The translations under genes were made by a program, and so were the position numbers. This document shows, in pieces, positions 26,534 through 34,705 of a stretch of 64,000 bases of DNA. Every line of letters starts with the position of its first letter. The stretch's first letter is position 1. The notes beneath the pieces are model-generated. The model did no database searches, was not told the origin of the DNA, and saw only the letters and a list, made by a program, of their open reading frames with translations. The stretch comes from RBC038 sp041390625 (GTDB lineage: Bacteria; Chloroflexota; Dehalococcoidia; UBA2979): contig JAWKPM010000014.1 of assembly GCA_041390625.1 (NCBI GenBank), forward strand, positions 1 to 64,000. The letters are read 5' to 3'.

Positions 26534-27039
26534 CCGACGGCCGCCGTCGTGTGCTGGGGCTCGACCCCGGTCTCGCGACGACGGGCTACGGCATCGTGCT
26601 CGGCGATGGCGTCAGCGCCGAGGCCCTCGCCCTCGGCACCATCCGGACGAAGGCCGCGATGCCCCGCGCCGAGCGCCTCCACCGCATTTTCGAGGGCGTG
26701 CGCACCCTCATCGCCGAGCACGCTCCCGACGAGGTCGCCGTCGAGCAGCAGTTCGTCGCCGAGAACGTCCGCAGCGCGATAGCCATCGGCGAGGCGCGAG
26801 CCGCCGCGATGGTCGCCGCGTCCGCCTCGGGCCTCCCCGTCTTCGAGTTCGCCCCCACCGAGGTGAAGGAGTCCGTCACCGGCCACGGCGCCGCCCCGAA
26901 GGAGCAGGTGCGCGACATGGTCGCCATCCACCTCGGCCTCGCCGAGATCGCCGGCCCGCTCGACGTCTCCGATGCCCTCGCCGTCGCCCTCGCCCGCCTC
27001 GCCGACCTCCGTCTCGAGGCCGCGCTGGCCCGTCGATGA
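26530..27039 (+). CDS. ruvC: Holliday junction resolvase
   Basis: 169-aa RNase H-fold endonuclease that cuts four-way junctions. Four acidic catalytic positions are visible: Asp12 (LGLDPGLATTGYG), Glu in VAVEQQFV, and the C-terminal pair in DVSDALAVALARL. The PTEVKESVTGHGAAPKEQV segment is typical. Coupled to yebC and followed 19 nt later by ruvA; ruvB is not in this cluster. Confidence 0.95.
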   Translation: MTDGRRRVLGLDPGLATTGYGIVLGDGVSAEALALGTIRTKAAMPRAERLHRIFEGVRTLIAEHAPDEVAVEQQFVAENVRSAIAIGEARAAAMVAASASGLPVFEFAPTEVKESVTGHGAAPKEQVRDMVAIHLGLAEIAGPLDVSDALAVALARLADLRLEAALARR

Positions 27040-27058
27040 GCCTCCGCCCGAGGCCGCG

Positions 27059-27691
27059 ATGATCGTCGCCCTCCGAGGCGCTCCCGAGCGTTGGGACGAG
27101 GCCGCGTCGACTCTCTGGCTCGACGTCGGTGGCGTCAGCTACGAGGTCGCGGTGCCCGCCTTCGCCGTCGAGTGGGTCGAGGCCCGCCTCCAGGACCCCG
27201 AGCTGCGGCTCTTCACCTACTACCACGCCTCCGATCGCAACCCGACGCCGGTGCTGATCGGCTTCCCCCGCCTCGCCGAACGTGACTTCTTCCGCAAGTT
27301 CATCGAAGTCCCTGATATCGGTCCCACCAAGGCCGTACGAGCATTGACGCAGCCCGTCTCCGAGATCGCACGCGCCATCGAGGGCGGCGATACGAAGGCG
27401 CTGCAGCAGCTCCCGGGCATCGGTGCCCGCCTCGCGCAAACGATCGTCGCGAGGCTCCAGGGCAAGCTGCTGCAGGAGGCGCTCCTCCGCGACGAGCAGG
27501 GCGAGCCCCTGCCCGCTACCGAGGCGGAGCCCTCGCTGCGCGACGACGCCGTCGAGGCGTTGATCGCGCTCCAGTACACCCGCAGGGAGGCGGAGGCCGT
27601 GGTCAACGAGACGCTCGACCGACAGCCCGACCTCGACGAGCTCGAGACGCTGCTCCGCGCCATCCTGGAGCGCCGGGGAGCCGCCTCGTGA
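27059..27691 (+). CDS. ruvA: Holliday junction DNA helicase subunit RuvA
   Basis: 210 aa. The N-terminal OB-fold (MIVALRGAPERWDE, VGGVSYEVAVPA) is followed by two helix-hairpin-helix motifs (FIEVPDIGPTKAVRAL, LQQLPGIGARLAQTIV) and a C-terminal RuvB-binding three-helix domain (DDAVEALIALQYTRREAEAVV). ATG 27059 has GAGG 5 nt upstream and was preferred to a longer frame inside ruvC. Overlaps the next gene by GTGA. Confidence 0.95.
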   Translation: MIVALRGAPERWDEAASTLWLDVGGVSYEVAVPAFAVEWVEARLQDPELRLFTYYHASDRNPTPVLIGFPRLAERDFFRKFIEVPDIGPTKAVRALTQPVSEIARAIEGGDTKALQQLPGIGARLAQTIVARLQGKLLQEALLRDEQGEPLPATEAEPSLRDDAVEALIALQYTRREAEAVVNETLDRQPDLDELETLLRAILERRGAAS

Positions 27692-28458
27692 TCGCCCGCG
27701 AGATCGTCAACGACCGCTGGCGCCTCGGCACGGCCATCGCCGTCGCCGCGTCGCTGCTCGCCTTCGGGCTGATGGACCTGCCCGGCTACTGGCCGGACGG
27801 CGTCCTCGGCGTGCCGCCGCAGGGCTGGAGCACCGCCCTCGCCATCGTCGCTGGCGCCGCGATCGTGCGCTTCGTGTGGGACCAGCGCGTCGCCCTCCGC
27901 CGTGAGCGCCGCCTCGTCGAGGCCGCCGCGACGCTCCGCCTCTCGAAGGCGAAGCTCGCCGAGGAAGCGCGCACCGATAGCACCACGGGCCTGTTCAACC
28001 GCCGCGCCCTCGACATCGCCCTCGGCACCGAGTTCCGGCGCGCCCAGCGCTACGGCCGCCGTCTCGGCGTGCTGATGGTCGACCTCGACAACTTCAAGGG
28101 CCTCAACGACACCCACGGCCACGCCTTCGGCGACCTCGTGCTCCGCACCGTCGCCTCCACCCTCCGCGCCAACCTCCGCGAGTCCGACGTGCTCGCCCGC
28201 TACGGCGGCGACGAGTTCGTCATCGTGCTCCCCGAGGCCGCTCGAGGCGACTCCGCTGCCGTCGGCGAGAAGCTGCGCGCCGCCGTCGCCGCCCGCCTCC
28301 TCGTCGATGGCGACGTCGAGGCCCGCACGACCATCTCCGTCGGCGTCGCCACCTACCCCTCCGAGCACGCCACCAGCGAGGCCGACCTGCTGCGTCTCGC
28401 CGACGAAGCGCTCCTCGAGGCCAAGCGCACCGGCCGCGACCGCACGAACGTCGCTTAG
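27688..28458 (+). CDS. Membrane diguanylate cyclase (GGDEF)
   Basis: Two N-terminal membrane helices (residues 15-30 and 45-62), a short coiled-coil linker, and a GGDEF domain with DSTTGLFNRRAL, VDLDNFKGLNDTHGHAFGD, the active site YGGDEFVIV (about 172-179) and SVGVATYP. An inhibitory I-site RESD lies five residues before GGDEF, so product inhibition by c-di-GMP is expected. Translationally coupled to ruvA, an unusual partner for a signalling enzyme. Confidence 0.93.
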   Translation: MIAREIVNDRWRLGTAIAVAASLLAFGLMDLPGYWPDGVLGVPPQGWSTALAIVAGAAIVRFVWDQRVALRRERRLVEAAATLRLSKAKLAEEARTDSTTGLFNRRALDIALGTEFRRAQRYGRRLGVLMVDLDNFKGLNDTHGHAFGDLVLRTVASTLRANLRESDVLARYGGDEFVIVLPEAARGDSAAVGEKLRAAVAARLLVDGDVEARTTISVGVATYPSEHATSEADLLRLADEALLEAKRTGRDRTNVA

Positions 28459-28848
28459 CCCGCACCTACTCTCCCGGAGTCCGTTAGTCCCCGGGCGCCG
28501 ATCGGGCGTCCCGAGTCCGCCGGCGCGCTCGGCGGATGTCTCACGGGCACGGCACACACCGAGCCGGCCTGCCCACAGGGCATCGAGTTCGTGTCGAGGA
28601 CAGAAGCGGGGGCGTGGGGGCGAAGCCCCCACGATCCGAAGGGCGGGTGGGCGGGCACCCCCGAAGGGGGAATCACAGACGGCCCGAAGGGCCGTCCTCA
28701 GCTTCCGCCGAGCGAGCCCACGCCCACCACCGTCCGCGCTCGAGGTCCGACTGCAGCAAATGCTTAACGTCCCTGCCCAGATCCCTTGATGACATCCTGT
28801 CAGGGCCCTCTGTAGTATCGCGGGCCCCGGCTCCTGCTCGACGGAGGT
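28459..28848. other. Intergenic region with repeat copy D
   Basis: 390 bp without a supported gene. Contains copy D of the hairpin-G4 element (28614-28694) and, at its right end, a weak promoter (TTGATG 28786, TAGTAT 28813-28818) for the next gene. Confidence 0.5.
28614..28694 (+). repeat. Hairpin-G4-hairpin element, copy D
   Basis: GTGGGGGC-GAA-GCCCCCAC (28614-28632), G4 motif GGGCGGGTGGGCGGG (28641-28655), CCCCC-GAA-GGGGG (28658-28670), CGGCCC-GAA-GGGCCG (28680-28694). This is the cleanest copy: three GAA-triloop hairpins and one quadruplex motif. Confidence 0.85.
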
Positions 28849-28854
28849 ATGCGC

Positions 28855-29238
28855 GTGGCCCAACTCCCCAGGACCGCCACGATCGGCCCACCGAGGCCCG
28901 TCACCATCCCCGCACCACCCGAGGCACGTCGCTGGCGCCCGGAACCCGTGCCGGCTCCTCCGGTCGAGAGCCTCTCGGCGCCCACGCGCCCCTTCGGCAG
29001 CCTCCGCATCGAGGCCGCCGAGGTCGTGATCGCCGGCCTCCTGCGCACGCGCCACATCCCCATCGAGGACGTCGTGTTCGCGCGCGCCGGGACGAAGGGC
29101 CGCCTGCGCATCGAGACGCTGACCCACGTGCACCGCGTCCGCCTGCGCGACCCCGGTGCCGCCGTCGTTCTCTCGAGGGCGATCCAGGAGTGCGCCGAAG
29201 CCGCCGGTGGTGGCGGCCGCTTCGACGGCGGCGTCTAG
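28855..29238 (+). CDS. Hypothetical protein with PH-like C-terminal domain
   Basis: GTG 28855 is preferred (GGAGG 7 nt upstream); ATG 28849 lies too close to it. The first 50 residues are Pro-rich. The rest (FGSLRIEAAEVVIAGLLRTRHIPIEDVVFARAG, then RLRIETLTHVHRVRLRDPGAAVVLSRAIQ) has the beta-strand then C-terminal helix order of small bacterial PH domains. Role unknown. It precedes uvrB by about 80 nt, which has its own promoter. Confidence 0.6.
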   Translation: MAQLPRTATIGPPRPVTIPAPPEARRWRPEPVPAPPVESLSAPTRPFGSLRIEAAEVVIAGLLRTRHIPIEDVVFARAGTKGRLRIETLTHVHRVRLRDPGAAVVLSRAIQECAEAAGGGGRFDGGV

Positions 29239-29281
29239 CACCCGAACGCGCCCGGCACCCCGGGGCAGTTCGCGGCGTTGG

Positions 29282-29307
29282 TACAATAGTTCGACAGGCC
29301 GCGAACT
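29282..29307 (+). promoter_or_regulatory. uvrB promoter with inverted repeat operator
   Basis: TACAAT (29282-29287) is directly followed by AGTTCG-N8-CGAACT (29288-29307), a perfect 6-bp inverted repeat covering the expected transcription start. Its half-sites match the GTTC/GAAC core of LexA boxes but with a different spacing and order. It is a candidate damage-responsive operator. Confidence 0.5.
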
Positions 29308-29321
29308 TCCGAGGGGGCCAT

Positions 29322-31469
29322 GTGACCGTCGAGGCCGGCACCACCGACGCCAGCGAGGGCGCTCCGCCCAACCCTCGAGGCTTCGAGCTCGTCTCCGACT
29401 TCGTCCCGACCGGCGATCAGCCGGCCGCCATCGAGGGCCTCGTCGAGGGTCTCGAGGCCGGCCTGCGCGCCCAGACCATGCTCGGCGCCACCGGGACCGG
29501 CAAGACCTTCACGATGGCGAACATCATCGCCCAGCGGCAGGTCCCGACCCTCGTGCTCGCCCCCAACCGGACGCTCGCCGCGCAGCTGGCCTCCGAGTTC
29601 CGAGACATGTTCCCGAGGAACGCCGTCGAGTACTTCGTCTCGTACTACGACTACTACCAGCCCGAGGCCTACATCCCGCGCAGCGACACCTACATCGCCA
29701 AGGACGCGGACATCAACGACGAGATCGACAAGATGCGGCACGCCGCCACGCGCGCCCTCTTCGAGCGCCGCGACGTCATCATCGTCGCCTCCGTCTCGTG
29801 TATCTACGGTCTCGGCGAGCCCGGCGAGTACCAGGGCTTCGTCCAGAACCTCCATCGAGGCCGCCACGTCAACCGCGCCTCGCTCGTCCGCCAGCTCATC
29901 GACATGCAGTACGACCGCAACGACGTGAACCTCGTTCGAGGCACGTTCCGCGTTCGAGGCGACTCGCTCACCATCTTCCCCGCGTACGAGGACCTCGCCG
30001 TCCGCGTCGACTTCTGGGGCGACGAGGTCGAGCGGCTCGTCACCATCGACCCGCTCACCGGCGAGCTGCTCTCCGAGACCGACGAGATCGCGATCTACCC
30101 CGCAAAGCACTTCGTGACGTCGAAGGACCGCATGGAGTCCGCCATCGCCGGCATCGAGGCCGAACTCGCCGAGCAGGCCGCGAAGTTCCGCGCCGACGGC
30201 AAGCTCCTGGAGGCCGTGCGGCTCGAGGAGCGCACCCGCTTCGACCTCGAGACCCTGCGCGAGGTGGGCTACTGCTCAGGCATCGAGAACTACTCGATGC
30301 ACCTCGCCGGCCGCTCCCCGGGCTCGACGCCGTGGACGCTGCTCGACTACTTCCCCGACGACTGGCTCATCTTCATCGACGAGTCCCACATCGCCGTTCC
30401 CCAGGTGCGCGGCATGTTCGAGGGCGATCGCGCCCGCAAGGAAACCCTCGTCGAGTACGGCTTCCGCCTCCCATCGGCGATCGACAACCGTCCCCTCAAC
30501 TTCGAGGAGTTCTGGAACCACATCAACCAGGTGATCTTCACCTCCGCCACGCCCGGTCCCTACGAGCAGCAGGTTGCTGAGAAGGTCGTCGAGCAGGTCA
30601 TCCGTCCGACCGGCATCCTCGATCCCGAGATCTCCGTGCGCCCCACTCGAGGCCAGATCGACGATCTCCTCGCCGAGGTGCAGACGCGCGTCCAGCGCTC
30701 CGAGCGCGTGCTCGTCACCACCCTCACCAAGCGCATGGCCGAGGACCTGACCGACTACCTCCAGGAGGCCGGCGTCCGAGCCATGTACCTCCACTCCGAG
30801 ATCGACACGCTCGAGCGCATCGAGATCCTCCGAGACCTCCGCCAGGGCGTGTACGACGTCGTCGTCGGGATCAACCTGCTGCGCGAGGGGCTCGACCTGC
30901 CCGAGGTCTCGCTCGTCTGCATCCTCGATGCCGACAAGGAGGGCTACCTGAGGTCCGGCGGCTCGCTGATCCAGACGATCGGCCGCGCCGCTCGGCATCC
31001 CGAGGGTCAGGTCATCATGTACGCCGACAACGTCACCGATTCGATGCAGCACGCTATCGACGAGACCAACCGCCGCCGCGAGATCCAGGGCGCCTACAAC
31101 GAGGAGCGCGGCGTGACGCCGCAGTACCTCGTGAAGACCATCCGCGACATCACTGACCGCCTCCGCCAGGTTGCCGAGGAGCCTGCCCAGTACACGACCG
31201 CCTCCGAGCTCCCCGCCGAGGAGGTCGCCCGCCTCATCAAGGAGCTCGAGGCGCAGATGAAGGTCGCCGCCCGCGAGCTCGACTACGAGCGCGCCGCCAT
31301 CCTGCGCGACCAGGTCATCGAGCTGCGACGTGAGCAGATCCTCGAGCGCGATACCCCCGAAGGCCTCAAGGAGTTCGTCGGCCGCCCCCAGGACCGCCGC
31401 CCCGACAAGCGCAAGCAACGAGGCCCGCGCTCCCGCCCCATCCCCCGCCGCAGCGGCGGCCGCGGCTAG
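29322..31469 (+). CDS. uvrB: Excinuclease ABC subunit B
   Basis: 715-aa damage-verification helicase of nucleotide excision repair. Walker A GATGTGKT (55-62), the beta-hairpin YYDYYQPEAYIP, DESH box (FIDESH), RPSA.DNRPL-type region, motif VI GSLIQTIGRAARH and a C-terminal UVR motif (ELEAQMKVAARELDYERAAILRDQ) that contacts UvrC. GTG 29322 has GAGGGGG upstream; a 260-codon in-frame extension shows no homology. Basic tail RRPDKRKQRG ends the protein. Confidence 0.97.
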   Translation: MTVEAGTTDASEGAPPNPRGFELVSDFVPTGDQPAAIEGLVEGLEAGLRAQTMLGATGTGKTFTMANIIAQRQVPTLVLAPNRTLAAQLASEFRDMFPRNAVEYFVSYYDYYQPEAYIPRSDTYIAKDADINDEIDKMRHAATRALFERRDVIIVASVSCIYGLGEPGEYQGFVQNLHRGRHVNRASLVRQLIDMQYDRNDVNLVRGTFRVRGDSLTIFPAYEDLAVRVDFWGDEVERLVTIDPLTGELLSETDEIAIYPAKHFVTSKDRMESAIAGIEAELAEQAAKFRADGKLLEAVRLEERTRFDLETLREVGYCSGIENYSMHLAGRSPGSTPWTLLDYFPDDWLIFIDESHIAVPQVRGMFEGDRARKETLVEYGFRLPSAIDNRPLNFEEFWNHINQVIFTSATPGPYEQQVAEKVVEQVIRPTGILDPEISVRPTRGQIDDLLAEVQTRVQRSERVLVTTLTKRMAEDLTDYLQEAGVRAMYLHSEIDTLERIEILRDLRQGVYDVVVGINLLREGLDLPEVSLVCILDADKEGYLRSGGSLIQTIGRAARHPEGQVIMYADNVTDSMQHAIDETNRRREIQGAYNEERGVTPQYLVKTIRDITDRLRQVAEEPAQYTTASELPAEEVARLIKELEAQMKVAARELDYERAAILRDQVIELRREQILERDTPEGLKEFVGRPQDRRPDKRKQRGPRSRPIPRRSGGRG

Positions 31470-31664
31470 GGCGACCACCCGCCGTTCGTGCGCGCGCGAA
31501 TTCCGATGCGCCCTCGGAGCATCGACGTCCTGAGCACGCCCGTCAGAGAGCACGGCGCCGCCGTCCTCCTCAGATAGGGTGAGGGCCGGGCCCATCTAGC
31601 GGTCGCCGACTTCGCACGCTCTCCGCCGCCGCTGATGGCGGCTGAATCGAGGGCAAGCGGGGGT

Positions 31665-31754
31665 TTGGGGGCGAAGCCCCCAATTGAGAAAGGGTGGGCG
31701 GGCGGGTCACCACCCCGAAGGGGTGTCCACCACGCCGAGGCGCCAGCCTCGGCG
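31665..31754 (+). repeat. Hairpin-G4-hairpin element, copy E
   Basis: TTGGGGGC-GAA-GCCCCCAA (31665-31683), G4 motif GGGTGGGCGGGCGGG (31692-31706), CACCCC-GAA-GGGGTG (31711-31725), CGCCGAGGC-GCCA-GCCTCGGCG (31733-31754). The first stem has a compensatory pair relative to copies D and G (AA/TT instead of AC/GT ends). Confidence 0.85.
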
Positions 31755-31850
31755 TCCGGTCCGGCTGCAGGCTGCTACGGCGTGAGAAACGGGTGGCTGT
31801 CCCTAGGGGCGCGGCCTCTCGCCGAGGACAGCAACCATCGAGAACGCAAA

Positions 31851-31874
31851 CAGGCCCCGGTCACCCGGGGCCTG
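31851..31874. terminator. 10-bp hairpin, possible terminator
   Basis: CAGGCCCCGG-TCAC-CCGGGGCCTG. On the minus strand it is followed by TTTGCGTT, so it could end ftsK transcripts; on the plus strand there is no T run. Confidence 0.4.
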
Positions 31875-32174
31875 CTCAATGCGCTTGCCGGCTCACCCTC
31901 GAGGTCGATTCGCGGAAGAGGCGCCTGGCCGGGAAGGGTCCCGAGGGGCCGAGCCTCGCCGCTGCTGGGAATCGAGCGCTCAGGCCGTGATGGTGCTCTC
32001 GCCGTGGCGCATCGAGGGCGAGCGTGACGATGAATCGCTGTCCATCGGCTGAGCCCTCCTCACCACAGCAACCCCGAGTCCTCGATTGATCGAGTATCCC
32101 ACCCGTTGTCCAGCCCATCGAGGGCACAACGTCCCCCGAGGTCCCACAAAGTGTTGCGGGCCCGTCGCGTCCGC

Positions 32175-32218
32175 GTGGTCACCACCCCGAAGGGGTGACC
32201 ACCAGGCCGAGGCTCCAG
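32175..32218 (+). repeat. Partial repeat, copy F (no G4)
   Basis: CACCCC-GAA-GGGGTG flanked by matching GGT/ACC (about 32178-32202), then GGCCGAGGCTCC, like the second half of copy E. The first hairpin and quadruplex motif are absent. Confidence 0.6.
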
Positions 32219-32250
32219 CCACGGCCCCTCCGAGCGAGCTCTCGAGGTCC

Positions 32251-34626
32251 CTAGTCCCCATCCCCCGCGGGCGGCACCGTCGACGCCTCAGCCGGGGGCC
32301 CGCCAACGGGCACCCCCCGCGCCTCGTCCCGAATCAGCACCTCCCGCGAGGTCGAGCCGTCCGCCGGCCCGATCACCCCGCGCTCCTCCAGCTCGTCGAT
32401 GATCCGAGCCGCACGGGGATACCCGATCCGCAGCCGGCGTTGCAACATCGAGGTCGAAAGCGTGCTCATCTCCCGCGCGAGTGCGACGGCGCGGTCGTAC
32501 AGCGGGTCGCTGTCCGGATCGGCTTCGTCGCCGCCCTGCACCTGCTCCTCCGCCTCGTCGAGCAGGTCGTCGTGCTTCGGCGGCGCCAGCTCCTTGAAGC
32601 GGTCCGCCGTCCAGAAGCGGATCACCGCCTCGATCTCGCGGTCGGAGAGGTACACGCCCTGTACGCGTCGAGGCGTCTGCGCATCCGTCGGCACGTACAG
32701 CATGTCGCCGCGTCCGAGGAGTTTCTCCGCCCCCGAGCGGTCGAGGACGGTGCGGGAGTCCACCTGCGACGCCACCGCGAACGCGATGCGCGTCGGGAAG
32801 TTCGCCTTGATCAGCCCCGTCACGACGTCCACCGAGGGCCGCTGCGTGGCGATCACGAGGTGGATGCCCGTCGCGCGCGCCAGCTGCGCCAGCCGCACGA
32901 TCTGGTTCTCCACCTGGTACGGCGCCACGAGCATGAGGTCGGCCAGCTCGTCGACGATCACCGCCCAGTACGGCAGCTTGGACTGCCCGCGCTTCGCCGC
33001 CTGCTCGTTGTACCGCTTGATGTCGCGCACACCCACCTGCGCGAACCGCCGGTAGCGCGACTCCATCTCGTTGATGACCGCCTGCAGCGTCCCGACCACG
33101 CGGTCCATGTCCACGATGATGTTCGAGAACGCGAGGTGCGGCACCTTCTCGTACGGCGTGAGCTCCACGCGCTTCGGGTCGATCAGCACCAGCCGCAGCT
33201 CTTCCGGCGAGAAGTTCATCAGCAGGCAGGTGATGATCGCGTTCAGGCACACCGACTTGCCGGACCCCGTCGCGCCCGCGATCAGCAGGTGAGGCATCTT
33301 GGCGAGGTCCGCGAGCACCGGCTCGCCGGAGACGCTCGATCCGAGCGCAACCGGCATGTCCGCCTTCGCGGCGAAGCGGCGGTACTCCGGCGTGGAGAGG
33401 ACGCTTCGCATCGAGACCACGCTCGCGGACTCGTTCGGCACCTCGATGCCGACGATCGGCTTGCCCGGCACCGGCGCTTCGATGCGCAGCGCCGGTGCGG
33501 CCATCGCCAGCGCGAGGTCGTTCTGCAGCGCGATGATGCGGTTCACGCGGATGCGCGTGCGTGAGACCTCGACCTCCTTTGTCCGAGGCCGCCCGTCACT
33601 GTCGAGGATCGTCTGGCCGTTCGCGTCGCGCTCCTGCACGGTGCGCGTCCTCACGTCCCAGCCGGGCTCGATGCCGAACTGCGTCACCGTCGGGCCCGCG
33701 TTGACCTCGACCACCCGCGCGTCGACGCCGAACGAGGCGAGTGTGTCGACGATCAGCTGCGCGCGCTGCTGCCGCTCCGCGTCGGCCATCTTGCTGGGCT
33801 TGCCCTCATCGAGGAGTTCGATCGCCGGCAGCTGCCAGCCGTCCCCGGAGTGCCGCCAGCGATCGGCCGGCTGCTCGAGGTCCATCTCCAGCTGTCGCTT
33901 CGCGCTCGGCACCTCGACGGCGGGCTTCTCGATGGGCGTACCCACGTCGAGGTCCGGCGTGAACGCGGGTTCGATGCTCGGCGCGACGTCGACCTCGTAC
34001 TCGTCGTACTCCAGCGCAGTGTCGACGTCCGAGGGCGGGCCCTCGACGCGGCGTCGCAGCCCGTTCCACGCCCACCGCGAGGCCGCCATCACCCCCAGCG
34101 CCACGATCCCCGGCGTCGCCCGCGCGATCGCGAGCGCCGTCACGGGCCATAACAGCGAGAACGCCGAGGCGAAGACGGCGAGCCACACGAGGAACCCCGG
34201 CCACCCGAGGAACCACCGCCCGAGGTTGCCCCCTGCGGACACCACCCCGAGGTCCGCCGACCCGACCATCTGATCCGGTCGCCAGACCGCCAGCACCCCC
34301 GCCGAGAACACGAGCATCAGCAAGAAGCCGGCGACGTGCCGCGCGTGCAGGCGCAGCCACTCGGTCCGCTGGGTCGCGAGCAGCGCCCCGAAGGTCAGCA
34401 GCGCGAGGACGATCGTGAAGACGTGCACCCCGAAGGTGCGTACCAGCGAGTCGCGCAGTCCACCGAGGAGGTGGCCGATCGGCAGGAGGAAGGGCAGCGC
34501 CGCGGCAGCCAGGACGACGAGCGCCGTCCCGATGAGCTGCGGGCGTGCCAGCCAGTCGCGCGCCATCGCGAGAATCGAGCCGCGAGATCGTGAGCCTCGG
34601 GCGCGGCGGGACGTCGATCGAGCCAT
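32251..34626 (-). CDS. ftsK: DNA translocase FtsK/SpoIIIE
   Basis: 791-aa chromosome segregation motor. Four or five N-terminal membrane helices (residues 30-190), a short linker, then the alpha/beta motor with Walker A GATGSGKS (about 450), VLIDPKRVELT, VIVDELADLM and ATQRPSVDVVTG. A C-terminal winged-helix gamma domain (LSTSMLQRRLRIGYPRAARIIDELEERGVIGP) reads polar DNA sequences in other bacteria. Start ATG 34626 has GAGGAGAGAG upstream. Relevant to the strand-biased octamer of this window. Confidence 0.95.
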   Translation of the reverse strand: MARSTSRRARGSRSRGSILAMARDWLARPQLIGTALVVLAAAALPFLLPIGHLLGGLRDSLVRTFGVHVFTIVLALLTFGALLATQRTEWLRLHARHVAGFLLMLVFSAGVLAVWRPDQMVGSADLGVVSAGGNLGRWFLGWPGFLVWLAVFASAFSLLWPVTALAIARATPGIVALGVMAASRWAWNGLRRRVEGPPSDVDTALEYDEYEVDVAPSIEPAFTPDLDVGTPIEKPAVEVPSAKRQLEMDLEQPADRWRHSGDGWQLPAIELLDEGKPSKMADAERQQRAQLIVDTLASFGVDARVVEVNAGPTVTQFGIEPGWDVRTRTVQERDANGQTILDSDGRPRTKEVEVSRTRIRVNRIIALQNDLALAMAAPALRIEAPVPGKPIVGIEVPNESASVVSMRSVLSTPEYRRFAAKADMPVALGSSVSGEPVLADLAKMPHLLIAGATGSGKSVCLNAIITCLLMNFSPEELRLVLIDPKRVELTPYEKVPHLAFSNIIVDMDRVVGTLQAVINEMESRYRRFAQVGVRDIKRYNEQAAKRGQSKLPYWAVIVDELADLMLVAPYQVENQIVRLAQLARATGIHLVIATQRPSVDVVTGLIKANFPTRIAFAVASQVDSRTVLDRSGAEKLLGRGDMLYVPTDAQTPRRVQGVYLSDREIEAVIRFWTADRFKELAPPKHDDLLDEAEEQVQGGDEADPDSDPLYDRAVALAREMSTLSTSMLQRRLRIGYPRAARIIDELEERGVIGPADGSTSREVLIRDEARGVPVGGPPAEASTVPPAGDGD

Positions 34627-34705
34627 CGCTCTCTCTCCTCAACGGACGCTCGCCCCCGCCAGTTCGGGCGCCCGTGGCGCGGATGGATCCGCTCCGCGCG
34701 GTCGG

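Larger units (their letters stand above)
31470..32250. other. Long intergenic region between convergent uvrB and ftsK
   Basis: 780 bp with no ORF I can support. It holds repeat copy E, a partial copy F, and a perfect 10-bp hairpin (31851-31874). A 31.9-32.1 kb minus-strand ORF of 83 codons has no recognisable features and poor codon structure. A small RNA cannot be excluded. Confidence 0.5.

Noticed and set aside
28536..29321. Long N-terminal extension of uvrB
   Set aside because: Runs through repeat copy D and the upstream gene, has no homology, and a ribosome site and promoter support GTG 29322.
31876..32127. 83-codon minus-strand ORF in the uvrB-ftsK gap
   Set aside because: No ribosome site, no recognisable fold, and overlaps structured intergenic sequence.
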